Both the position numbers and the translations under genes were made by a program. Shown piece after piece: positions 51,362 through 58,595 of a DNA stretch of 64,000 nt. Every line of letters starts with the position of its first letter. Position 1 is the stretch's first letter. Source of the stretch: Desulfotignum sp. (GTDB lineage Bacteria; Desulfobacterota; Desulfobacteria; Desulfobacterales; Desulfobacteraceae); contig JAABSO010000016.1 in assembly GCA_011390335.1 (NCBI GenBank), positions 22,956-86,955 of the forward strand, read 5' to 3'. A model generated the notes under the pieces. The model ran no database searches, was not told the DNA's origin, and was given only the letters and a program-made list of their open reading frames with translations.

Positions 51362-54049
51362 GACCAGCCTTGTTTCGGTTTTTTTGTCCAGCGAGATGAC
51401 CAGTTCGAACTCTTTTTCAGCGCCAGGGTCTTGGTTTATCTGGAACCCGAGCTTTTTACCCAGTGCGCGCATGCTCCGGTTTTCCGGTAAAACAACACCC
51501 CATACTTTTTGGAATCCCATCCTTTGAGCGATTGACAGGCAGTTTTGAAGAAGATATGAACCGATCCCTTTTCCGTGCCAGGGATCACCCACCACAACGG
51601 CGAACTCTCCTTTTTTTCCATCCGGGTCTCCCATAATTCTCGCCACCCCCAGTATGCGCTCCGCCCCGGAATCGTCGCCAAAGGCCACCAGGGCGACCTC
51701 CCGGTCGTAATCGATCTGGGTGAACCGGGCCAGCATCTTCGGGTTCAGTTCCTTTATAAGACTGAAGAAACGGCTGTAGATGGTCTCAGGGGATAATACC
51801 TTGAAAAAAATCTGAAAAAGCGGGGCATCTTCCGGCCTGACAGGACGGATAAAAAGCCTGGTGCCTTCCTGGGTGACCAGGTGGGTCTCATCCTCCTCCG
51901 GATAGGGGCTGATCACCAGGTGCAGAGGGGAAGGGCGGGCCGCCCTGGAAACCAGGATGCGGGCATCTACCGCCACGGGACTGCCATCCTTGATGAGGAC
52001 GGGATTCATATCCAGTTCGGCAATCTGCGGAAAATCGATCAAGAGCTGGGAAAGCCGGATAATCATTTCTTCGAGACGTTCCATGTCTGCCGCAGGCCGG
52101 TTTCTATATCCCTGCAGCAGTGTCCAGGCCTTGGTCTCCTGCATCATGCGCCTGGCCAGCAGGCGGTTTATGGGGGGAAGGCCCAATGCCCGGTCTTTGA
52201 GAACTTCGGTAAAGATGCCGCCCATTCCAAATACAATGACCGGGCCGAAATTGGCATCCCTTTTGGCGCCCAGAAGAATTTCGAAATCCGGGTTGGAAAA
52301 AAAAGGCTGCATGGTAACCCCATCGATCCGGGCCTGGGGCTTATAGCGGTGCGCAGATTCAACAATTCCGGCAAAGGCGGCGCGGACATCCGCATCTGAA
52401 CGCAGATCCAGGCGAATCCCGCCCGCCTCGGTTTTATGGGTGATATCCGGTGAGTGGAGTTTCATGACCAGCGGATATCCCATGGCCCGACCCAGGCGGG
52501 AGGCTTCGTCCTCTGTCCCGGCGGTTTCCGTCCGGATCACGGGGAGGCCGTAAGCAGAAAGAACCTTGGTGACGTCCGATTGCTGCATAAACGTATCCTC
52601 CGGGGCATTGTCCAGCAGGGGCCGGACTTTTTCCGGATCAAACACGATGTCCCGGGTTAATTTGGGTGGGATTTCCATAAGATCTGCCGTGTTTTGGGCA
52701 TAGTCAACCATGTACAAAAATGCCCGGACCGCCCGTTCAGGCGTTTCATAGGTGGGGATGCCCGCAGTATTCAAAATCTGCAAAGCCCGTACGATGCTTT
52801 TACCGCCCATCCAGCAGGCAAAAACGGGATACCGGCGGCCTTTCATCATGGATGCCAGGGTCTTTGCCACCGAAATGGGGTCTGTTAAGGCCTGGGGCGC
52901 CAGAATAACACAAACACCGTCCGTGTCTTTTCCGTCAAAACAAATTTCAAGAGTGCGGCGAAAGCGTTTTGCAGAGGCATCCCCGAGGATATCGATGGGG
53001 TTGTTGCGGCTCCAGAAGGGCGGCAAAAATGCATCAAGTTTCTGAAAGGTTTCAGGGGCGAGAGGCGCCGGTTCCAGGCCGTGACTGGCAAGGGTGTCCG
53101 TGGCCATTACGCCGGGGCCTCCGCCGTTGCTGACAATGGCCAGGCGGGGACCGAGAGGGCGCGGTTGTTTGGCCATGAGTTCGGCACAGTCGAAAAGATC
53201 CTGGATGGTATCCACGCGGACGATGCCGGCGCGCTTGAACGCAGCGTCATACACTGCGTCTTCACCGGCCATGGCCCCTGTATGGGAGGCGGCTGCCTCT
53301 GCCCCGGCCGCACTTCGGCCCGCTTTGAGTACGATGATGGGTTTGACCCGCGACACTGCCCGCGCAGCACTCATGAACTTGCGGAAATTTGTCAGACTTT
53401 CGATGTAGAGCAGAATACTTTTGGCTGAGGGGTCGTTTCCAAGATAATCGATGAGGTCGCCAAAATCCACGTCCAGCATGGAACCGATACTGACAAAATG
53501 GCTGAAACCGATATGCTCCTTTAACGCCAGGTCCAAAATGGCCGTGCAGATGGCCCCGCTCTGGGAGACAAATGCCAGATCCCCGATATCAGGCATTTCA
53601 GATGCGAAGCTGGCGTTGAGCATTACGTTCGGCCGGATAATGCCCAGGCAGTTCGGCCCCACGATACGAAGCCCGCCGGCATGTGCCGTGGTGCGGATTT
53701 GCTCCTCGATTTTTCTTCCCTTTTCTCCGACCTCTTTTCCCCCGGCTGAAATGACAATAGCGCCGGCAATCTTTTTTTCAACGCATTCCTGTACGATATC
53801 CGGGACCGTATGAATGGGTGTGGCAATGACCGCCAGGTCCACGCCGGTCTCCAGCGAGGAGACGGATTCAACCACCGACATGCCGTGAACAGTATGGTAT
53901 TTGGGATTTACCGGCAGCAGTTTTTCCTTAAATCCGCCCGCGATAAGATTTTTCATCAGCGCATTGCCGATGCTGCCGGTGCTTTCACTTGCGCCCACCA
54001 CCGCTACACAGCAAGGTTGGAAGATACGATCCAGATTATATTGGCTCAT
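51350..54049 (-). CDS. ADP-forming acetate-CoA ligase with GNAT domain
   Basis: This 899-residue enzyme has a CoA-binding domain (residues 1-130), a succinyl-CoA-ligase-like domain with catalytic His256 in ASHTGAMAGED, an ATP-grasp domain (about 470-700) and a C-terminal GNAT acetyltransferase (about 720-890). The layout is that of Pat/YfiQ-type proteins, which in some species acetylate proteins. Because the catalytic histidine is intact, acetyl-CoA to acetate plus ATP is plausible. The end overlaps activator site copy 7. Confidence 0.9.
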   Translation of the reverse strand: MSQYNLDRIFQPCCVAVVGASESTGSIGNALMKNLIAGGFKEKLLPVNPKYHTVHGMSVVESVSSLETGVDLAVIATPIHTVPDIVQECVEKKIAGAIVISAGGKEVGEKGRKIEEQIRTTAHAGGLRIVGPNCLGIIRPNVMLNASFASEMPDIGDLAFVSQSGAICTAILDLALKEHIGFSHFVSIGSMLDVDFGDLIDYLGNDPSAKSILLYIESLTNFRKFMSAARAVSRVKPIIVLKAGRSAAGAEAAASHTGAMAGEDAVYDAAFKRAGIVRVDTIQDLFDCAELMAKQPRPLGPRLAIVSNGGGPGVMATDTLASHGLEPAPLAPETFQKLDAFLPPFWSRNNPIDILGDASAKRFRRTLEICFDGKDTDGVCVILAPQALTDPISVAKTLASMMKGRRYPVFACWMGGKSIVRALQILNTAGIPTYETPERAVRAFLYMVDYAQNTADLMEIPPKLTRDIVFDPEKVRPLLDNAPEDTFMQQSDVTKVLSAYGLPVIRTETAGTEDEASRLGRAMGYPLVMKLHSPDITHKTEAGGIRLDLRSDADVRAAFAGIVESAHRYKPQARIDGVTMQPFFSNPDFEILLGAKRDANFGPVIVFGMGGIFTEVLKDRALGLPPINRLLARRMMQETKAWTLLQGYRNRPAADMERLEEMIIRLSQLLIDFPQIAELDMNPVLIKDGSPVAVDARILVSRAARPSPLHLVISPYPEEDETHLVTQEGTRLFIRPVRPEDAPLFQIFFKVLSPETIYSRFFSLIKELNPKMLARFTQIDYDREVALVAFGDDSGAERILGVARIMGDPDGKKGEFAVVVGDPWHGKGIGSYLLQNCLSIAQRMGFQKVWGVVLPENRSMRALGKKLGFQINQDPGAEKEFELVISLDKKTETRLVGQI

Positions 54050-54159
54050 GATAAAATTTCTCCTTATGGCTGATCCCGACGATCTCTTTTTTGTTTTTCA
54101 GGAAGGTAAACACCATTTTCTGCGGACAAAACAGGGCATTTTGTCTTCGCACCCCTTGT

Positions 54160-55599
54160 TCATACTTTAAAGATTTTCATCAACAAGGTTTCCGGCATGG
54201 CGTCATGGGATCCATCCTCTATCAAAATCATTTTTTCATTTTTTTCAACCATCCCGGCCTTCATCAGAAAGCGGATCGCCATATCGGAAAAGACATTTGT
54301 TTTATCCTCAATGCTGACCGGATAAACCCCGTAAGACAGGGCCGGTAAGTTGTTCGTTTTTGCATCACCGCCAAAAGAAAGTATCCAGCAGTCCGGCTTG
54401 AATCTGGAGATAAAACACGCGGTGCCCTTGCTTTGCGTGTGGGCCAGGATATAGCGCACATCTAATGCGTTGGCGCATTCAACGGCATTCAGTGAAAAGA
54501 CGTCCTCGACACGGACACTGCCGGAACCCGCACCCGTCCTGAAATATGCGGGCAAATCGGCCAGGATTTTAACAGCTTTACGTTCCCGCTCGGCAGATGT
54601 TGCTATCTTGCCCAGCATTTCAACCGCTTCCACAGGATGCCGCCCGATGGCCGTCTCTTCGGACAGCATCACCGCGTCTGTCCCGTCAAGAATCGCATTG
54701 GCCACATCAGATACCTCGGCACGGGTCGGCCGGATATTCTCTGTCATGGACAACAACATTTGTGTCGCAGTTATCACCGGCCGGCCTAAAAGATTTGCCT
54801 TGTTGATCAGTTTTTTCTGAACGGCAGGCACATCCTCTATAGGGATCTGAACCCCCAGGTCGCCGCGTGCAATCATGATGGCATCTGCAGCGGTGATAAT
54901 TTCATCGAAATTGGCAATGGCCTCGGCCCGCTCGATTTTGGCAACCACATACGCGGATTGTCCATCTTTTTGTGCAAAGGCCTTTACCTTGCGTATGTCA
55001 TCGGCTGACTCTGCAAATGAAACCCCGAAGGCATCCACCCCTTCCTGCAGGGCAAAGGCCACAAATTCAAGATCCGTGTCCGATACCGCATCAGCGAATA
55101 TCTTTACCCCGGGAAGGTTTAGTCCCTTGTAGGAAAGAAGCGGGCCGCCGATAACCGTCCGACAAAAAACCTTATCTCCTGAGACCTTTTCCACCTGAAG
55201 CTGAATGAAACCGTCATTAAGGAAAATCAGGCTGCCGGGATTCACACTCTCGGGCAGCCTCTTATATTCGACAGGTATCTGATCGGCCGTGCCCACAGAA
55301 TCCTGGACGGTCAATACGACCTCATTGCCTTTTTCCAGCAGCAGCGGTTCATTCATGAGTTTGCCGATGCGTATTTTAGGGCCGGGAAGATCCGCCATGA
55401 TCAGACAGGATCTTTCTGTCCTTGCCGCCACAGCGCGTATGTTGCGGATATCCTCCCTGTGCGTCTGCAAGGTACCATGGGCAAAGTTGAGCCGCGCAAC
55501 ATTCATCCCCTGGAGAATTAATTGCTCCAACACAGCCTCCGATCGGGAGGCCGGGCCTATGGTGCAGACGATTTTGGTTTTATGCGCCGGCAGCCTCAC
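54160..55599 (-). CDS. pyk: Pyruvate kinase
   Basis: A 479-residue pyruvate kinase with VARLNFAHG, the active-site region YVVAKIERAEAI, MIARGDLGVQIP and ATQMLLSM. It transfers phosphate from PEP to ADP. The GTG start at 55599 overlaps the stop of a 23-codon leader as GTGA, supporting translation coupling and the non-ATG start. A C-terminal domain of about 120 residues follows, the usual size. Confidence 0.95.
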   Translation of the reverse strand: MRLPAHKTKIVCTIGPASRSEAVLEQLILQGMNVARLNFAHGTLQTHREDIRNIRAVAARTERSCLIMADLPGPKIRIGKLMNEPLLLEKGNEVVLTVQDSVGTADQIPVEYKRLPESVNPGSLIFLNDGFIQLQVEKVSGDKVFCRTVIGGPLLSYKGLNLPGVKIFADAVSDTDLEFVAFALQEGVDAFGVSFAESADDIRKVKAFAQKDGQSAYVVAKIERAEAIANFDEIITAADAIMIARGDLGVQIPIEDVPAVQKKLINKANLLGRPVITATQMLLSMTENIRPTRAEVSDVANAILDGTDAVMLSEETAIGRHPVEAVEMLGKIATSAERERKAVKILADLPAYFRTGAGSGSVRVEDVFSLNAVECANALDVRYILAHTQSKGTACFISRFKPDCWILSFGGDAKTNNLPALSYGVYPVSIEDKTNVFSDMAIRFLMKAGMVEKNEKMILIEDGSHDAMPETLLMKIFKV

Positions 55600-55667
55600 A
55601 GCGCATCAGCCCCCGCGCCGGTAAAACATACCAGGATCCATGTTTCCATGAATGCAATCTTTTTCAT
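55596..55667 (-). CDS. 23-residue leader peptide coupled to pyk
   Basis: GAGG before ATG at 55667 starts a 23-codon frame whose TGA overlaps the GTG start of pyk (GTGA). The product (MKKIAFMETWILVCFTGAGA then DAL) resembles a truncated signal or attenuator-like peptide. Its position suggests it is translated to open the pyk start; whether it has a function of its own is unknown. Confidence 0.5.
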   Translation of the reverse strand: MKKIAFMETWILVCFTGAGADAL

Positions 55668-55717
55668 GCCAGCCTCTTTTTTTAATAGCCCGCCTTCTCC
55701 GGCAAAGGTCGGACGGG

Positions 55718-55867
55718 TTATATCCGTCTTCGTCCTTGAATCACCTGGATCACGATCACAATAATGGCGATCACCAGCAGGGCATGAATGACACCGCCCA
55801 TCGTATAGCCGGTCAACAGTCCCAAAGCCCACAAAATTAATAGAATCACAAATATGGTCCAAAGCAT
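55718..55867 (-). CDS. lmo0937-family small membrane protein
   Basis: A 49-residue protein with two membrane segments around the motif WALGLLTGYTMGGVIHALL and a basic tail QGRRRI, the pattern of lmo0937/DUF5670 proteins. CAGGAGATCTACC precedes the ATG. The sigma-54 promoter at 55940 lies 73 bp upstream. Usual association is with general stress. Confidence 0.88.
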   Translation of the reverse strand: MLWTIFVILLILWALGLLTGYTMGGVIHALLVIAIIVIVIQVIQGRRRI

Positions 55868-55939
55868 GGTAGATCTCCTGTTAAATAAGGGTTGCAGTGA
55901 AGTACCCGTACAAAAAAATGGGTCTTTTATTAATTGGTA

Positions 55940-55955
55940 TTCAATCTTTGTGCCA
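55940..55955 (-). promoter_or_regulatory. Putative sigma-54 promoter of lmo0937-like gene
   Basis: Minus strand TGGCAC-AAAGA-TTGAA. The -24 element is perfect and the -12 element is TTGAA. It is 102 bp from the activator site at 56058. Confidence 0.76.
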
Positions 55956-56057
55956 GGTGTCTAATAACTCACTGGTAAGACATCTATCTTTTTGATATTT
56001 AAGCATATTTCAAAAAAGACCAGCATTCCGGAACAAGCGTAGATGGTCATCTGAAAG

Positions 56058-56088
56058 GGTCATATACAACCGGTGGTCACATATGACC
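56058..56088. promoter_or_regulatory. Double-palindrome upstream activator site, copy 8
   Basis: The site is GGTCATATACAACC, a GGT spacer and GGTCACATATGACC, in the same 14+3+14 form. It lies 102 bp upstream of the promoter at 55940 and just left of an integrase remnant. Confidence 0.75.
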
Positions 56089-56103
56089 TGTCGGGCGGGG
56101 TCC

Positions 56104-56350
56104 ATCCAGTGGCAATGTGAACGTGTCCGTACAGCAACGAATGCTGACCCACAAAAGCCCGGTTATGAGCCAGCCGTATGCCCATCTGCGGGATGAAGCA
56201 CTGAATGCGGGCGCCGACCAGGTGGATGATATCTTCAATAAACAGGCCGTCAGGCGGAATATTCAGAGATTCCAGGCAGATTTCAAGTTTGAACTCAGCA
56301 AAAAGGAGTGGATGAATTGCGGAAACAGACAGGCGAGCGATTTAGAGTGA
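56104..56350 (+). pseudogene. Tyrosine recombinase (phage integrase) C-terminal fragment
   Basis: The frame encodes the integrase C-terminal box: LTHKSPVMSQPYAHLRDEAL, with the H and catalytic Tyr (in PYAHL) of the HxxR...Y arrangement. There is no catalytic core upstream; only the last 80 or so residues survive. It lies 100 bp from a tRNA-Glu 3' fragment, consistent with a mobile element integrated there. Confidence 0.85.
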
Positions 56351-56407
56351 TTTTCTCTGTTATGGACAAACTGCTGACAGATAATGAGAAGTCCAGAGCC
56401 TGGATAT

Positions 56408-56441
56408 AAAAAAAGGCCCTCAGCAAATTGCTGAAAGCCTT
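56408..56441 (-). terminator. Rho-independent terminator of tRNA-Glu fragment
   Basis: GGCTTTCAGCA and TGCTGAGGGCC form an 11-bp stem (with G-U pairs), loop ATT, then seven T residues on the minus strand. It begins 12 bp after the CCA end of the tRNA fragment. Confidence 0.8.
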
Positions 56442-56452
56442 GATTCTCAAGA

Positions 56453-56496
56453 TGGTGATCCCACCGGGATTCGAACCCGGGTTACCGGCGTGAGAG
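56453..56496 (-). other. tRNA-Glu(CTC) 3' fragment, likely attachment site
   Basis: On the minus strand, from the anticodon loop (CTCTCAC) through the GGTTCGAATCC T-loop to the CCA end, this matches the 3' half of tRNA-Glu. The 5' half is missing: the expected acceptor partner GATCCCA is not upstream, and the anticodon stem does not pair. A cut at the anticodon loop followed by a fresh sequence is typical of an integrase crossover. Confidence 0.8.
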
Positions 56497-56710
56497 GGCA
56501 CCTGCCTGACCCCTATATGCCTGTATTTATAGCTGTTTTGCACTTACATGTCTTGCAAAAAATCCATCAGTAACACCCTGTTTGTTGTCCGCTTTGCTGT
56601 CCATTTTGCATCCGATCCTAATCCAGAGTAATTGTTAGTGTAAACCTGGTAAGAGATGAGCACGTTAAGTTTGATCGGGTCCCCCTATGTTTCCCCGGTG
56701 AAGCCCAGCG

Positions 56711-56949
56711 TATGATGCAGAATCTCATGTTGACACTGGGGCAGCCTGACAGGGAACAGTTCTAGCGTCCTCCTGCTGGATGTCAAAAACCATCCCATTG
56801 GAGTGAATATCGTGGCAACGGGGAACCTTACATCTGCCATAGTCCATCCCAGGGAGGTCTTGAAACCAGCAATATTGTCAAATGCAGCCGCCCATATGCT
56901 TTGTCACAATTTATGTGAAGCTCCACATAAGTTGTGGGTGAGCTTTTAA
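56711..56949 (+). pseudogene. RadC-like (JAB domain) remnant
   Basis: The plus strand encodes LMLTLGQPDREQF, a frameshift and stop, then LLLDVKNHPIGVNIVATGNL and IVHPREVLKPAILSNAA. These are the JAB/MPN core of RadC, ending at a stop just after CHN where HxHPSGD should follow. RadC genes are common on mobile islands. Confidence 0.85.
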
Positions 56950-57144
56950 CGCCAGCAGTTGACAGAAAACTGGAGGATCTGATCCAGACCATCATAGATG
57001 AACACGGATATACCAAGCTGACGTCCGAAGGCTTGAAGACATACCACCCAGAGGCAAGAAGATTGTTTCATGATATGGCAGTCACTGCTGCAAAAAAGAC
57101 TTGAGATTGAAGAGCAAGGTAAAGCACTAAAAAAAGAGAGAGTT

Positions 57145-57717
57145 ATGACACAAGAAAGTTTATTTTGGGGTGTGCGATCTTTGAATAGCAAGGTCCTGAA
57201 ACTGATTTGCCTCACCGTAATATTTTTGTTCAACAGTTGTACCAACACAGATTGGCGAACAGCCACCCGTGAATCTGCCGGCATTTCTCCTGATCCTGCA
57301 ACCACAAAAGAGGCCGTACTGCACGTCTACGGTGCAGATGCCTGGGGCTGGCGTGGCTGGTTTGCCATCCATACATGGATAGCTGCAAAAAAGACCGGTG
57401 AAACTGCATATACAGTATATGATGTTGTCGGCTGGCGCGGTTACCATGGCCAGTCTGTTCTGAGGATTTCCAGGGATGTTCCTGACCGCTATTGGTATGG
57501 TGAAAAGCCGCGGCTTCTCATAGCTCATCAAGGAGAAGGTGTAGATGAATTGATTATGGCCGTTGATATAGCTGCCCGTGCATATCCCTGGGAGAAAACC
57601 TATAAAGCCTTCCCAGGCCCCAACAGCAATACATTTACGGCATGGGTGGCTGAACAGGTGCCTGAATTACAACTGGAGTTACCATTCAGTGCCATCGGAA
57701 AGGGGTACGTGGATTAA
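57145..57717 (+). CDS. DUF3750 lipoprotein
   Basis: A protein of about 190 residues with a hydrophobic N-terminus and a possible lipobox (FLFNSC), followed by the DUF3750 domain (AVLHVYGADAWGWRGWFAIHTWIA, VYDVVGWRGYHGQ, RLLIAHQGEGVDELI). Function unknown. The start at 57145 follows AGAGAG. It is intact among decayed genes. Confidence 0.78.
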   Translation: MTQESLFWGVRSLNSKVLKLICLTVIFLFNSCTNTDWRTATRESAGISPDPATTKEAVLHVYGADAWGWRGWFAIHTWIAAKKTGETAYTVYDVVGWRGYHGQSVLRISRDVPDRYWYGEKPRLLIAHQGEGVDELIMAVDIAARAYPWEKTYKAFPGPNSNTFTAWVAEQVPELQLELPFSAIGKGYVD

Positions 57718-58120
57718 ATCGGGGGCAGCCTTGATCTGAACCAGCACCTCATCAGACATGCTGCCGTCATGCTTCTGAAGCAAGGCCACCTTCCGGTCAG
57801 ATCCTGAAGAAGTCCATGGTCCTTGGAAGACAATCAGACCTGATCCTCATCGGGTGTTGCCCAGATAATATGCTGTTTATTTATAAACTGATGTTGTCAA
57901 TCTGGAACCATTAAAAATTGGAATTTCCCTATTGACATAATTTTTTTGGGAGAGTATGGCATAATTGTTGAGATCGGGACAACTGTCTCACTCAAAGAGG
58001 ATTGATATTGAAGCTCTTTGTTGGCCTCAAATTCTTTTTCACCCTTCCCTAATCCTGCCTTGATCAGAGAAAATTGATTCCTGTGTGCGGTAAAAATTAA
58101 CTGTTACAGGAGGACAGTCA
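57718..58120. other. Intergenic stretch with a possible promoter
   Basis: I find no intact gene. TTGACA at 57932-57937 and a TATGGC 17 bases on could form a weak sigma-70 promoter before the frameshifted zinc-ribbon gene. Confidence 0.35.
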
Positions 58121-58323
58121 ATGGAAAAAATCAGCGCATTCAAAGACATCAGCACCCTTTTTGTCCCACGTGCCATAAGCCAAGGGAAGAAGTGATAGAC
58201 GCGGTGGGAGATGGCTTTGCTGTTCTCAGGTGTCTTAATTGTGACACTGCTCTGGCTTGGGGCATCTTTGTAAGTTTCAGGGCCATATGTCCTGAGTGCG
58301 GTTGCTTGGTAACTGTCTCTTGA
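58121..58323 (+). pseudogene. Frameshifted zinc-ribbon protein
   Basis: AGGAGGACAGTCA precedes ATG at 58121. The first frame codes MEKISAFKDISTL, then at a run of T (CTTTTTG) the reading frame shifts to one with CPTCHKPREEVIDAVGDGF and VLRCLNCDTA, then CPECGC, giving three CxxC pairs. Length 203 nt, not divisible by three. One lost T would restore it. Confidence 0.6.
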
Positions 58324-58448
58324 ATGAAATATCATGAAAATCCTGATAATGATTCTGATAGTTTCATTCATCCGGCTGCCTAAGTACAGGAACCTAACTA
58401 CTGCCATGACAAAGAATCCTGGAAAGAAAAAAAAGGGGGGGAATTATT

Positions 58449-58556
58449 ATGGAGGCTCAATTAAGCAGAAAATTATTTTTTGATCCCAAATACAAGAGAC
58501 AACTGCCGGTTGACCCGATACCCGGGGCACTTCCCGAACCAATGCAGTTATCCTGA
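58449..58556 (+). CDS. 35-residue open frame, doubtful
   Basis: An ATG after a run of G (AAAAGGGGGGG) opens a 35-codon frame with a Pro-rich end (YKRQLPVDPIPGALPEP). No family is recognisable. It may be the relic of a longer gene; reality uncertain. Confidence 0.3.
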   Translation: MEAQLSRKLFFDPKYKRQLPVDPIPGALPEPMQLS

Positions 58557-58595
58557 AGAAATTTATGACTATCCAATATGTTACGGAGGCGAAGG

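Noticed and set aside
56453..56530. Complete tRNA gene.
   Set aside because: The 5' acceptor strand and D-arm are absent, and the anticodon stem does not pair, so only a 3' fragment is supported.
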